Shown: piece by piece, positions 1 through 8,982 of the stretch
How the letters are laid out: each line of letters starts with the position of its first letter
How positions within the stretch are numbered: the stretch's first letter is position 1
Origin: Nitrosopumilaceae archaeon
GTDB lineage: Archaea > Thermoproteota > Nitrososphaeria > Nitrososphaerales > Nitrosopumilaceae
Reading direction: 5' to 3'
Length of the DNA stretch: 55,222 nucleotides
Assembly (NCBI GenBank): GCA_028279545.1
Contig: JANQNN010000051.1
Coordinates: forward strand, 1-55,222
Notes under the pieces: model-generated
Database searches by the model: none
The model's input: the letters and a program-made list of their open reading frames with translations, nothing else
What the model was told of the DNA's origin: nothing
Position numbers and translations under genes: made by a program

Positions 1-90
1 AGACCACAAAAGCAAAGACCACAAAAGCAAAGACCACAAAAGCAAAGACCACAAAAGCAAAGACCACAAAAGCAAAGACCACAAAAGCAA
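1..90 (+). repeat. Six perfect 15-bp tandem repeats coding for TTKAK
   Basis: The unit agaccacaaaagcaa occurs six times without a mismatch from the first base of the window, and may continue to the left. It is in frame with the DHH phosphoesterase and encodes Thr-Thr-Lys-Ala-Lys. A seventh unit decays after agac. The length (a multiple of 3) lets copy number change without a frameshift. Confidence 0.95.
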
Positions 91-1082
91 AGACTCGAAA
101 ATCATTAAGAACAAAAACTATCTGTATTTCACATAAGGAAGATGCAGATGGAATAAGTTCCGCAGCTTTAATCCGACAAGCCTTTGGAGGCGACGCTATT
201 TTGGTTGATTATCCAGGACAAATGGATGCATTAAGATATGTAGTTTCAGATGAAAAATTGAAATCCTTATACATTTGTGATTTAGGATTGAGCAAAAAAA
301 CACAAGATGAATTTGTTGAACTTTTAACGACTTTAAGAAAAAATAAAGTTTCTGTAACCTATATTGACCATCATGATATTGATCCCGAGATAGTAAAATC
401 CTTAGAAAAAATTAAGGTAAAAATTATTCATGATACAAATGAATGCACAACAGTACAAATTTACTCTGCTTTCAAATCCAAATTACAGGATCATTCTTCA
501 TTTATCGCAACATGTGCTGCAATTACCGATTATATGGAAGACAGACCAATTGCATCAAAATTATTGCAAATTTATGATAGGCAATTCGCTTTGATTAACG
601 CTACTGTCCTTACTTACAATATTGTGGGCCATCAAAAAGATCCTGATTATCTTTTGTATCTAGTTGAAGAACTAGCAGATTCAAAATTCCCTCATGAAAT
701 ACCAAACACATTTGAATTTGCTCAAATCCAAGTTGAAAAACTTTCCCAGATGATTGCAAAAGTGAAACAAGGAATGAAAACCATGAAAAACCTCGGGTAT
801 ATGGAAATACTTGATGCCGGAGCTAGTGGTGCAGTCAATTTCGTTTTAGGATTATCTGGAAAGGATGTTGGAGTGGCATATAAAGAAAGAATTGATCATG
901 GGATTTATGCAGTTTCGATTCGTGGTTCAAAATCTCTAAAAACTCATTTGGGTAAAATTGTAAATATCCTAGCCACCGACCTTGGTGGTTCTGGTGGAGG
1001 TCATGATAAAGCATGTGGTGCAGTAATTCCAAAGGATAAAATCCAAAAATTTGTAAAAGAACTCAACAAAAAATTAAATTAA
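1..1082 (+). CDS. DHH/DHHA1 family phosphoesterase (5' end outside window)
   Basis: Predicted metal-dependent phosphoesterase of the DHH (RecJ-like) superfamily, acting on nucleic acid or small nucleotides. The frame is open from base 3 to the stop at 1080-1082, so the true start lies outside the window; the TTG at 201 is inside the domain. Motif I (HKEDADG) is at 132-152, the DHHD motif near 370-381, and the DHHA1 glycine-rich motif (GGSGGGHDKACG) near 982-1017. The first 30 codons seen are a TTKAK repeat, giving a lysine-rich tail before the catalytic domain. The family assignment is firm; the substrate is not known. Confidence 0.88.
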   Translation, partial: TTKAKTTKAKTTKAKTTKAKTTKAKTTKAKTRKSLRTKTICISHKEDADGISSAALIRQAFGGDAILVDYPGQMDALRYVVSDEKLKSLYICDLGLSKKTQDEFVELLTTLRKNKVSVTYIDHHDIDPEIVKSLEKIKVKIIHDTNECTTVQIYSAFKSKLQDHSSFIATCAAITDYMEDRPIASKLLQIYDRQFALINATVLTYNIVGHQKDPDYLLYLVEELADSKFPHEIPNTFEFAQIQVEKLSQMIAKVKQGMKTMKNLGYMEILDAGASGAVNFVLGLSGKDVGVAYKERIDHGIYAVSIRGSKSLKTHLGKIVNILATDLGGSGGGHDKACGAVIPKDKIQKFVKELNKKLN

Positions 1083-1083
1083 T

Positions 1084-1506
1084 CTATTTTAAAAATCCTG
1101 GAATCTTTTTTACAAGTTGAGCAATAGAAAATCTTCCAGGCCCAATAACAATTATTGATAATACTGCTGCCAACATTACCAAGTCCCATTCCCATCCTCC
1201 TTGAGAAATTAAAAATCCGTTTTCCCATCTAATGTGAAATATGGCACCAAGTAAAATAATGGCAAAGATAGATGAAGAAATTCTAGTAAAAATTCCTACA
1301 ATTAAAAATATTCCTCCAATTAATTCTGCAAGTGCAATTGGGAGTTGCAATTCAGGGGGAATGCCAATATTGATTAACCATTCTTGCCAGCTTGGGTCAA
1401 ATTTTTTTAAACTGTGAACTATGAAAATTACTCCAATGGATGCACGCAAACCCCAATGAGTAAAATCATGGAGAATATTTTCCTGAATTGGAGTTTCTAG
1501 CTTCAT
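1084..1506 (-). CDS. DoxX family membrane protein
   Basis: A 140-residue protein with about four hydrophobic segments. It matches the DoxX family: an N-terminal RASIGVIFIVHSLKKF segment, then a LAELIGGIFLIVGIFTRI helix, and a C-terminal DLVMLAAVLSIIVIGPGRFS helix. DoxX proteins are small inner-membrane proteins linked to quinone/thiosulfate redox or oxidative stress; the role here is not known. It is convergent with the DHH gene (1 bp apart) and divergent from the DUF3179 gene, with which it shares a promoter region of about 100 bp. The ATG at 1504-1506 is the start. Confidence 0.85.
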   Translation of the reverse strand: MKLETPIQENILHDFTHWGLRASIGVIFIVHSLKKFDPSWQEWLINIGIPPELQLPIALAELIGGIFLIVGIFTRISSSIFAIILLGAIFHIRWENGFLISQGGWEWDLVMLAAVLSIIVIGPGRFSIAQLVKKIPGFLK

Positions 1507-1611
1507 GGCTAAACCCTTTGAATTTTTAATAAAAGGATTTTTCCAAATTGTGATTTCTTAGAACAGAATTGGAAGAATTTTTTAATAATTTTTAAGTTAC
1601 TAATTGAATAG

Positions 1612-2724
1612 TTGAATCTAAAAATTATTGTGCCTTTAGCTCTAGGAATAATTGGAATTGCTTTTTTGGCAGTAACTTTATCTGATTCCCCAACTCAACC
1701 AATTTCTTCAGGAGAAGATAAGATTGTCTCGAATCTTTCTCAAAATAATACGACAATATTTGAAACAAACGGTGTAAAGCACATTATTCCACTTGATAAA
1801 ATTAAAGGAGGAGGTCCACCTAAAGATGGAATTCCTTCCATTGACAATCCTAATTTTGCAAAAGTAAAGGATTCTCAATTTGTTTCTGATTCAGATGTTG
1901 TAATTGGATTGGAAATTGATGGCGATTCAAGAGCATACCCATTGTTCATTTTAGTGTGGCATGAAATTGTAAATGACCAGGTTGGTGGAGTTCCTGTTGC
2001 AGTAACTTATTGTCCTCTGTGTTACACAAACCAAGTTTTTGAGAGAAAAATAAATGGAAAGGAAGTGGAATTTGGAACTTCAGGAAAGTTGTACAATAGT
2101 AATTTGTTGATGTATGATAGGTGGACTGACTCTTATTGGAGTCAAGCTCTTGGAATTGCAGTAAAAGGTGAATTAGCAGGGGCAAAGCTAAAAACAATTC
2201 CCTTTGATGTAATTACTTGGGGAGACTGGAAAAACCTACATCCAGAAACCCTTGTTTTAACAACCGAAACGGGCCACCTTCGTTCATATGCAACAGACCC
2301 TTATGGTGATTATTACACGGACAAAAAAATAATTTTTCCAGTTGATAATTTAGATGATCGCATGCATCCAAAGGAAATAGTTATTGGATTTAGTGAAGAG
2401 GGAATTCACAAGGCTTACAAACAAAATGATATTGAGAAAAATAAAATTATCAATGACAATATTGGTGAAAAATCAATAATGCTAGTATCATTATTTTCAC
2501 AAAATTCAAGAGCTTTTGAACGGAATCTGAATGATAAAATTTTAGAATTTGATTTTGTGGAGAATAAAATTATTGATTTCCAAACTAATTCAGAATGGAA
2601 TTATGAAGGAGTTGCTATTTCGGGTCCATTCAAAGGAGAATCTCTAACCCGAATGTCAATTGAACCTGGTTTTTGGTTTGAATGGATAGCGTTTCATCCA
2701 CAAACAGAAGTGTGGGGAATATGA
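1612..2724 (+). CDS. DUF3179 domain-containing exported protein
   Basis: A 370-residue protein with an N-terminal hydrophobic segment (about residues 3-23), so membrane-anchored or secreted. The DUF3179 signature follows: DGIPSIDNP, then the stretch with AYPLFILVWHEIVND and the Cys-containing YCPLCYTNQVFER motif, then a LYNSNLLMYDR / SYWSQ region. The function of the family is not known; the conserved Cys pair could bind metal or be redox active. The start is TTG at 1612. The stop overlaps the next gene's start (ATGA at 2721-2724), which suggests translational coupling. Confidence 0.85.
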   Translation: MNLKIIVPLALGIIGIAFLAVTLSDSPTQPISSGEDKIVSNLSQNNTTIFETNGVKHIIPLDKIKGGGPPKDGIPSIDNPNFAKVKDSQFVSDSDVVIGLEIDGDSRAYPLFILVWHEIVNDQVGGVPVAVTYCPLCYTNQVFERKINGKEVEFGTSGKLYNSNLLMYDRWTDSYWSQALGIAVKGELAGAKLKTIPFDVITWGDWKNLHPETLVLTTETGHLRSYATDPYGDYYTDKKIIFPVDNLDDRMHPKEIVIGFSEEGIHKAYKQNDIEKNKIINDNIGEKSIMLVSLFSQNSRAFERNLNDKILEFDFVENKIIDFQTNSEWNYEGVAISGPFKGESLTRMSIEPGFWFEWIAFHPQTEVWGI

Positions 2725-3212
2725 TAAGCCCAATTCAAAAATCTCTTTTAATTGGATTTCTTACAATTGCAATCTATCTATCTGTAGTGGTAATTACTAC
2801 TCCTGCCTTGCCGGCAATTGATGCAATCAGCGCTGCTTTCCAGCTTAATTCGATTGTTATAATTGGAATGGGTGTGGGAATTGGATTACAAATATTTCTT
2901 TCAGAAAAAGGTAAACAGTTAGGTTGCAAAGTAAATGTAAAGAAAAAAGCCTTTGGGGGGAATTCTAGTAGCGCAGCCGCAACTTCCTTTTTTTCATTTT
3001 TCTCTTTAGTACCACTTGGATGTTGTGGGTGGTGGCTTTATGCACTATCATTGCTTCCAAGCGTCGTTGGAACTGGAGCATCTGCAATTTTAATTGAGTA
3101 TAGTCAACCTCTTGCTTATCTTGGATTGGTAATAATTTTTGGCTTTAATGCTTTAACTGCCTACAAATTAAGAAAAGAAATACGTTCGAAAAAACTTGAA
3201 AATTTTAGATAA
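2721..3212 (+). CDS. Small membrane protein with Cys-Cys motif, unknown function
   Basis: A 163-residue protein with about four membrane segments: an N-terminal helix, a second near residues 40-60, a third around PLGCCGWWLYALSLLPSVVG, and a fourth before a basic tail. I do not recognise the family. The adjacent cysteines at the start of the third helix recall small mercuric or metal transport proteins, but this is only a resemblance. The ATG at 2721 is preferred over the in-frame one at 2682 because it forms an ATGA overlap with the DUF3179 stop, so the two are probably made together. Confidence 0.75.
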   Translation: MISPIQKSLLIGFLTIAIYLSVVVITTPALPAIDAISAAFQLNSIVIIGMGVGIGLQIFLSEKGKQLGCKVNVKKKAFGGNSSSAAATSFFSFFSLVPLGCCGWWLYALSLLPSVVGTGASAILIEYSQPLAYLGLVIIFGFNALTAYKLRKEIRSKKLENFR

Positions 3213-3332
3213 ATTAAAAAATTATACATTCTTCAAGTTATTTTTTATCAATTACCAAAAAATCGGAAAAAGACGAAAGATACATCCTGTTTGTAAATTA
3301 AAACAACAAAGATGCTTCATATCCTTGTTTTA

Positions 3333-3530
3333 TTAAATCCTTGGAATCTCAAACCTTTTGCTTCTTGGTTTTGATCTTAATCTTGTTTTACAACACTGAC
3401 AAAGAGATTCTTTTGTTAAAAAAAAAGTTGAACAAAGTGAACACCATTTTTGGCCAGAGTTGTATCTTAATTTATTTGACAAACTCTTCGGTTTTAGACG
3501 TTCACACAATCCACGACAAATCTGTACCAT
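3333..3530 (-). CDS. Small zinc-ribbon protein
   Basis: A 65-residue basic protein with a CxxC-type pair in KWCSLCSTFF followed by a LCQCCKTRLRSKPRSK segment, which would form a treble-clef or ribbon zinc site. An extra Cys pair lies at the N-terminus (ICRGLC). The layout (RY..G.KWC..C..F, then CxCC, then LR.KPR) is one I associate with short conserved thaumarchaeal proteins of unknown role. A TATA-like TTTAAATA lies about 22 nt upstream of the ATG, as expected for a leaderless message. The overlapping plus-strand ORF shows no such signal. Confidence 0.7.
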   Translation of the reverse strand: MVQICRGLCERLKPKSLSNKLRYNSGQKWCSLCSTFFLTKESLCQCCKTRLRSKPRSKRFEIPRI

Positions 3531-3582
3531 AGATTTAGTTTGTTAAAAAATTTATTTAAAATAATTTCCAAATCAAAATCAG

Positions 3583-4038
3583 CTACGAAACGACTTCAAC
3601 AATCGTATCAATTTCAGTCATAGAATTGAGTGGTAAATTAGCAACCCCCACCGCTATTCTTGAGTGCTTTCCTTTTTCTCCAAAAATTTCATAGATCAAA
3701 TCTGATGCAGAATTAATTACCTTGGGATGTTGAGAAAATTCAGGTTCGGAATTTACAAACCCTGAGAGCCTCACAATTCTTGAGACTTTATCTAAATCAC
3801 CTAATTCTCGTTTTATTTGAGCTAAAATGTTAATTGCACACATTCTAGCTGATTTTTGGGCAGTTTCCAAATTCTCATCTGAAACCTTTCCTGTAAAAAT
3901 GACTTTGCCATTTTCCATAGGAATCTGACCAGAAATAAAGATCAAATTTCCAGTTCTAACTGCAGGAATATAAGATCCTGCTGGAGTTGGAGGAGATGGA
4001 AGTTTAATTCCAAGCGATTCAAGTTTTTCTTCAATCAA
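3583..4038 (-). CDS. RidA family protein (YjgF/YER057c/UK114)
   Basis: A 151-residue Rid-family protein. Family hallmarks are GSYIPAVRTGNLIFISGQIP near residue 22, the CAINILAQIKRELGDLDKVSRIV helix-strand region, and the GVANLPLNSMTEIDTIVEVV C-terminus. RidA proteins hydrolyse reactive enamine/imine intermediates from PLP enzymes. The strict catalytic Arg motif of true RidA (R near the C-terminal sheet) is replaced here by GVANLPL, so this fits the broader subfamily with uncertain activity. TTG is the likely start. It lies downstream of the TrmB gene in the same direction, 28 bp away. Confidence 0.85.
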   Translation of the reverse strand: MIEEKLESLGIKLPSPPTPAGSYIPAVRTGNLIFISGQIPMENGKVIFTGKVSDENLETAQKSARMCAINILAQIKRELGDLDKVSRIVRLSGFVNSEPEFSQHPKVINSASDLIYEIFGEKGKHSRIAVGVANLPLNSMTEIDTIVEVVS

Positions 4039-4066
4039 GATAGTTGTAAAAATTTTTGGGGAGATT

Positions 4067-5227
4067 TTAATTTTTAGTTATTTTGATGTGAGTTTTTTCA
4101 CCCTTGTTAGAATTATTTTGGAAAATCATTCTAGTTTTGTATCCTTTTTTCTGTAAATACCCATCTAAAATTGAAACCCATGGTAAAGAGTGTCCGCTAT
4201 TTAATTTAGATTCTACAGTAATATTTTTTGTATTTGCATCAAAATTAACATGACCCGAACACATGATTTGCACTGCTGCATCAATTATTTCAATAATGTC
4301 GTCTAAAGATTTTGTTTTAAGATTAATTCCATTTTTTTCAAGGAGTTTTATTAAATCTGTCTCACTTTTTTTCGAAACAATCGCAGAATTCAAAACGTGA
4401 GTTAATCCATTTTCGTTTATTGTTTTTATTAACTTGTAAGTCTCTTGGGCTTCTGATTTTGTCATATCAGCTAAGCATTCAGTCTTTATAGCATTGCGCC
4501 AAATATTTGAAAAAAGTTTACTCTGGTTTTCTCCAAAAATTTCTGTAGAAGAAAAAGTTAAACCTTGACCATTTTCTTCACTAATAATCAAAATTTCAGT
4601 TTCGTCAAAAATAAAACAATTTTGAATAACTTCTGATGCTCGTATTTTAATTCCATCGGGTATTTTCCTATATGTTTCAGTACCAATCAACGAAGAAGGA
4701 ATAATTAATTTTACATCTAAACTTCTTCTTGTCACTGAAAGTAATTGTTCTTTGCACTCTGATAATAAACCCAGTCCCCATTGGTCAACTGAGATTTGTA
4801 TTGATGATTTTGAGCCTTCTATCATCTTATGTAATTGATTTATTACATTATTTGCGCGAAGTTGAAAGTATCTCTTTTCTTCAGATCCTCTAGATTTTCT
4901 ACTCTCTTCACTTGTTTTTTTGAGTTTTGAGACAAGAGTATTCATGGCATTAACTTTGTTTATTTGTTCATGAATTATAGAATCAAAAGCATCTTCTGGA
5001 GATATTGGAGTACAGGTAATTGGTTTACTCTTTGATATGATTGCTAGCTTCTTTTTTTCTAATTTTAGTAAAATGGGATATACTTTGGTTCTAGGCAAAT
5101 CTGAATAATATGCGAGTTCACTAGCAGAAATGGTCCCTTTGGATATTAGAGTAACATATGCCTGAGCCTCATATTTACTCAATCCAAATTCCTCTAAACT
5201 TACAGTCAGGGCTTGCTCATTTACCAT
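4067..5227 (-). CDS. TrmB family transcriptional regulator
   Basis: A 386-residue regulator. Residues 8-75 form a TrmB-type winged helix (LEEFGLSKYEAQAYVTLISKG, then ELAYYSDLPRTKVYPILLKLEKK). A central region (about 130-250) has the phospholipase D-like/sugar-sensing layout of TrmB effector domains. The C-terminal 90 residues are an added domain that I do not recognise. TrmB proteins control sugar and central metabolism genes in archaea. It is divergent from the cdvC operon with a 160-bp gap, so it could act on either side. Target and ligand are unknown. Confidence 0.82.
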   Translation of the reverse strand: MVNEQALTVSLEEFGLSKYEAQAYVTLISKGTISASELAYYSDLPRTKVYPILLKLEKKKLAIISKSKPITCTPISPEDAFDSIIHEQINKVNAMNTLVSKLKKTSEESRKSRGSEEKRYFQLRANNVINQLHKMIEGSKSSIQISVDQWGLGLLSECKEQLLSVTRRSLDVKLIIPSSLIGTETYRKIPDGIKIRASEVIQNCFIFDETEILIISEENGQGLTFSSTEIFGENQSKLFSNIWRNAIKTECLADMTKSEAQETYKLIKTINENGLTHVLNSAIVSKKSETDLIKLLEKNGINLKTKSLDDIIEIIDAAVQIMCSGHVNFDANTKNITVESKLNSGHSLPWVSILDGYLQKKGYKTRMIFQNNSNKGEKTHIKITKN

Positions 5228-5386
5228 AAATTTAGTTGTAATTTTCTTAGGTAAAATCCAAAGCTAAATTCCTTTACACAAACACTCAAAAAAAATCAAA
5301 AATGTATCTTCAGACTGGTGTAACTATGGATAATGTTTAACTTGTAACATGGCTTTCAAATACAAATTTTTTCTAAAATAGAACCT

Positions 5387-5932
5387 ATGAGAGGGCAATA
5401 CAAATTATCTATGGATTATGACAATGTTTCTCAGATTCGTTCAATAGCCCCACGACTGTATTTTTCGAATGATTTACTTTCCAAAGTTTTAGATATTTTG
5501 AAAAATAAAAAATCCATGCTTAAAAAATCAAATAAAATTATGATTAAGGAGATGGCTCAAGAGGAACTAAGTTATAACAAAGAAATTGATTTGGAGCGAA
5601 AGATTTCATTTTCAATTGAAATTTTATATTATATTCAAAAAAGAATTGGAAGAATCTCAAAAATTGATGAAATTCCTAAAATTTTTCCCAGCCTTGTGCC
5701 TATGATAAGAATAATTAGTGCTCAACTTGAAGATATTAACCCAGAGTCAAGTAGGCTCCTTTCAGAATTATCTGTGCATTTGGGCAGTATAGCACTAGAT
5801 TCTGCTTCGCTAACTACGGCACAATTTGATTTTACTGACTCAAACATAGAATCCTCTCTAATGCTAGATGAAGTAAAATTGATGGTAGACTCTAAATTAA
5901 GTAAGCAGTACCCTCAACTTGATTTTTTGTAA
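5387..5932 (+). CDS. Helical protein upstream of cdvC, possibly ESCRT-III-like
   Basis: A 181-residue, all-helical protein with a basic N-terminal half and an acidic C-terminal half. The segment from about residue 105 (KIFPSLVPMIRIISAQLEDI, then PESSRLLSELSVHLGSIALDS) resembles the helical C-terminal half of CdvB/Snf7 proteins (a Pro-containing hydrophobic helix, then L..L...L.SI). This is judged by eye and is weak. It starts a three-gene run ending in cdvC (gaps of 11 and 0 nt), which favours a role with the Vps4-like ATPase. An ATG at 5411 is an alternative start. Confidence 0.6.
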   Translation: MRGQYKLSMDYDNVSQIRSIAPRLYFSNDLLSKVLDILKNKKSMLKKSNKIMIKEMAQEELSYNKEIDLERKISFSIEILYYIQKRIGRISKIDEIPKIFPSLVPMIRIISAQLEDINPESSRLLSELSVHLGSIALDSASLTTAQFDFTDSNIESSLMLDEVKLMVDSKLSKQYPQLDFL

Positions 5933-5943
5933 GCCTTTAACAC

Positions 5944-6438
5944 TTGACTTTCCTAAATTCTAAACAAAATTTTTCAAAGGATTTAGATTTTATTCAAAAA
6001 ATTTCCACCAAATTGGACCAAAAGATATTATCAAATAAAATGTCGATAGATTCGAAAATTGAGAAATTATCCTCTGAGGAACTTCAAGACATTAAGAAAA
6101 TTGTAAGTTTTGCTGAATTTTTACTATGTAAATACGAAGACAAAAAGGAAATTAAAGAAATTTTAGATTATTTTGTTTCAATTATTCATGACTCTGCTGA
6201 TTCAATTGAAAGTGTGGATGATGAGGTATCTGAATTAATAATCTCCTCTGAGGATTCAATTAATAAAATAAAAGAAATTCATACTAATATTTCTGAAAAG
6301 TATGATTTAAAATCTAATTTAAAACCTAAAAAGAAACCTTTCCAAAATAGTCCAAATAATTTAACAAAATTAGCGATAGAGATTAACTCCAATGAATACC
6401 AACAAAATTCTAAAGATAAAGATGGACAGGTAATATAG
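5944..6438 (+). CDS. Helical protein directly upstream of cdvC, unknown
   Basis: A 164-residue charged helical protein. Coiled-coil-like helices run to about residue 120 (including KIVSFAEFLLCKYEDKKEIK), followed by a basic, proline-containing linker (KPKKKPF) and an Asn-rich tail. I do not recognise the family. The tail could be a docking segment for the MIT domain of the next gene, but no classic MIM motif is clear. Start is TTG at 5944, 11 nt after the previous stop. Its TAG stop is followed at once by the cdvC ATG, so the three genes are almost surely one transcript. Confidence 0.6.
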   Translation: MTFLNSKQNFSKDLDFIQKISTKLDQKILSNKMSIDSKIEKLSSEELQDIKKIVSFAEFLLCKYEDKKEIKEILDYFVSIIHDSADSIESVDDEVSELIISSEDSINKIKEIHTNISEKYDLKSNLKPKKKPFQNSPNNLTKLAIEINSNEYQQNSKDKDGQVI

Positions 6439-7632
6439 ATGAGTTTAGCTCCCCAAGAATTAGAAAATAATGCAAGCACCTATGCCTCAGAGGCAATAAA
6501 ATTGGATTCCCAAGGTGCCAGGGGAATGGCTATTACAAATTATCAAAAAGCAATCGATTCTCTTGTAAAATTATTACAATTATACCCTAACAGTAAACTA
6601 AATACTTTGTATAAAGAAAGATGCAATTCATATCACAAGAGAATTAATGCCCTTCAACAATCACATGGGGTAGACCCAGCAGTTGATCCCAAAGCTTCTC
6701 CTGAAGAACAAAAAGCATCAGTCCAGAGACAAGATGATGAAAATGATTTTGAAGAATTAGTAATGAAAGAAAGACCCAACGTAAGTTGGAGTGAAGTAAT
6801 TGGTTTAGACGATGCAAAAAGTGCATTGCGTGAATCTATAATTTATCCAACCAAAAGACCTGATCTGTTCCCACTAGGGTGGCCAAAAGGAATGTTACTT
6901 TATGGACCTCCTGGCACAGGAAAAACAATGCTTGCTGCAGCTACAGCAAGTGAAATGGATGGTTATTTCATCAATGTAGATGCATCCTCTATGATGAGTA
7001 AGTGGTTGGGCGAGGCTGAAAAAAATGTATCTAAATTATTTCGTATGGCTAGAAAATATGCTGAAAAAGAAAGCAAACCTGTAATTTTATTTGTTGATGA
7101 AGTTGATTCCTTGTTAGGTTCAAGAAATAGTGAAGTGGGTGGAGAAATCAGGACAAAAAATCAGTTTCTAACTGAAATGGATGGTGTAAATGGAAAGGGA
7201 AAAGATTTGATGTTATATGTAATTGGTGCCACCAATAAACCTTGGAGTTTAGATTGGCCTTTCTTAAGAAGGTTCCAAAAAAGAATTTACGTATCTCTTC
7301 CAACGGAAAAGGCAAGAGAAAGTCTATTCAAACAATACACTTCTGACCTTAATCTAAGTCCCAGAGTTAACTCTTCTGAATTAGCTAGTATGTTTGATGG
7401 TTATAGTGCAAGTGATATCAAAGATGTTTGTCAATCAGCTCATCTTAAAACCGTCCATGAATTATTTGATTCACCAGAATATCATGAACCTGTAGAAGGA
7501 GAACCTCCACAAAAGCCTAGAACACTAACCACTGCAGATTTTCGAAGTATAATGGCTCGAAGAAAACCAAGCGTTTCAACAGAAATGATTCGTGCATATC
7601 ATAAATGGAGCGAAGAGTTCAGAGCACTATAG
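6439..7632 (+). CDS. cdvC: CdvC, Vps4-like AAA+ ATPase of archaeal cell division
   Basis: A 397-residue ATPase that remodels ESCRT-III-like CdvB polymers at the division site. Residues 5-75 form an MIT domain (helical, with a tetratricopeptide-like pattern). After an acidic linker comes the AAA+ module: Walker A GPPGTGKT near 156, Walker B ILFVDEVDS near 218, and an arginine-finger region LRRFQKR near 280. The C-terminus has the Vps4 helix ending YHKWSEEFRAL. Length and order match archaeal CdvC. It is preceded without a gap by two small helical genes on the same strand. Confidence 0.95.
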   Translation: MSLAPQELENNASTYASEAIKLDSQGARGMAITNYQKAIDSLVKLLQLYPNSKLNTLYKERCNSYHKRINALQQSHGVDPAVDPKASPEEQKASVQRQDDENDFEELVMKERPNVSWSEVIGLDDAKSALRESIIYPTKRPDLFPLGWPKGMLLYGPPGTGKTMLAAATASEMDGYFINVDASSMMSKWLGEAEKNVSKLFRMARKYAEKESKPVILFVDEVDSLLGSRNSEVGGEIRTKNQFLTEMDGVNGKGKDLMLYVIGATNKPWSLDWPFLRRFQKRIYVSLPTEKARESLFKQYTSDLNLSPRVNSSELASMFDGYSASDIKDVCQSAHLKTVHELFDSPEYHEPVEGEPPQKPRTLTTADFRSIMARRKPSVSTEMIRAYHKWSEEFRAL

Positions 7633-7809
7633 ATTATTTCAATTAATTAACAAAACAACATAAACCAACTGCCTTTGTCTTGAAAAAATCGATCAATTAT
7701 TAAAAACTAAGATTCGTTTTAAATTGAATTTAAATTTCTTTTTGTCTTAAGCGATCATTTCTTTCTTAAATTAATCTCTCACAAAATTTAAATCCCGAAT
7801 TAAAAGCAC

Positions 7810-8982
7810 ATGACGAGGGTCACAATAACTACCAAGAAATCGCGCCACGCAAACAAGTTTGGAAAACTGATTTTTGATGATGGTACCGTTCTTGAAGGGA
7901 TGGGATTTGGTTATTCAACAACTGTTTTTGGTGAAATTGTATTTAATACTGGAATGGTTGGCTATCCAGAGACTCTAACTGATCCATCTTATAGTGGTCA
8001 AATTCTAACTCTTACTTATCCGCTAGTGGGAAACTATGGGGTACCCGATCCCACAATAAAAGACCCTGATGGGATCCCAAAATTCTTTGAATCAAACAAA
8101 ATCCAAATCCGCGGCCTGGTGGTCCATGAATTGTCCCTTTCTGCTAGCCATTGGAACCTTTCATTAACTCTTGATGAATGGATGAATAATGAAAAAATTC
8201 CTGGAATTTCAGGAATTGATACTAGGGAATTAACCAAGAAAATAAGGAAAGGTGGAGTAATGATGGCCGCTTTAGTAGTTTCTGATTCTGAAATTGACGA
8301 GGAGAAAATTAGAAAACAACTTCAATCTGCCCCAAAATATGTTTCTGAAAAATTTATGGATGCTGTCTCTACTTCCCAAGAAGAAGTCTATGGCCAAACA
8401 GGTGAACCTGTTGTTGTAATTGATACTGGGGCAAAAAATTCCATTTTACGAAACATTAGAAATCTGGGATATAAAGTGATAAAATTACCATGGGATACAT
8501 CTTTTGAAAAAATAATTTCCTATAAGCCTAAAGGAGTGGTAATAAGCAATGGTCCAGGTGATCCTCAAAATTGTCCAGACACTATTGAAACTGCAAAAAA
8601 ATTAATTGAAAGTAACATACCTACCCTAGGAATTTGTTTGGGAGCTCAAATTATTGGGATAGCAGGAAATACCAAAACCTACAAACTAAAGTATGGTCAT
8701 AGAGGACAAAACAAACCTTGTGTAAATTTAGATAATGATCAAATTTATGTTACAAGTCAAAATCATGGTTATGGAATTGACCCTGTTTCATTAAAAAATT
8801 CTGATTTTAATTTATGGTTTAAAAACGTAGATGACAATACAGTCGAAGGAATCAAACATAAAATAAAAAACTGCATCGCAGTACAGTTTCATCCAGAAGC
8901 AACACCTGGTCCTTATGATTGTAAATTCGTCTTTGAAGAGCTAAGTCACCTAATGGGGGAGGGAAACACTGCCAAAAAATGA
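7810..8982 (+). CDS. carA: Carbamoyl-phosphate synthase small (glutaminase) subunit
   Basis: A 390-residue subunit that releases ammonia from glutamine and feeds it to CarB, for pyrimidine and arginine synthesis. The N-terminal domain carries GKLIFDDGTVLEGMGFGYS. The class I glutamine amidotransferase domain follows, with the nucleophile Cys276 in LGICLGAQIIG and the His in VQFHPEATPGP near 360. The ATG at 7810 gives the standard N-terminus. The last 14 bases overlap the proposed carB start, consistent with a coupled operon. Confidence 0.96.
   Translation: MTRVTITTKKSRHANKFGKLIFDDGTVLEGMGFGYSTTVFGEIVFNTGMVGYPETLTDPSYSGQILTLTYPLVGNYGVPDPTIKDPDGIPKFFESNKIQIRGLVVHELSLSASHWNLSLTLDEWMNNEKIPGISGIDTRELTKKIRKGGVMMAALVVSDSEIDEEKIRKQLQSAPKYVSEKFMDAVSTSQEEVYGQTGEPVVVIDTGAKNSILRNIRNLGYKVIKLPWDTSFEKIISYKPKGVVISNGPGDPQNCPDTIETAKKLIESNIPTLGICLGAQIIGIAGNTKTYKLKYGHRGQNKPCVNLDNDQIYVTSQNHGYGIDPVSLKNSDFNLWFKNVDDNTVEGIKHKIKNCIAVQFHPEATPGPYDCKFVFEELSHLMGEGNTAKK
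8958..8962 (+). promoter_or_regulatory. Shine-Dalgarno GGAGG for carB, deciding a CTG start
   Basis: GGAGG lies inside the end of carA, six bases before CTG at 8969. In this frame the only codons between an upstream TAA and the conserved ILVLGSG motif that could start translation are this CTG. The ATGs nearby (8953, 8979) are in other frames. Many genes in this window lack a Shine-Dalgarno, so the match is informative. Confidence 0.6.

Noticed and set aside
1-90. The 15-bp tandem repeats as part of a CRISPR array
   Set aside because: Units are contiguous, without spacers, and in frame with a protein.
3341-3532. Plus-strand ORF opposite the zinc-ribbon gene at 3333-3530
   Set aside because: Mirror of the minus-strand gene; the minus strand shows a Cys pattern and a promoter.
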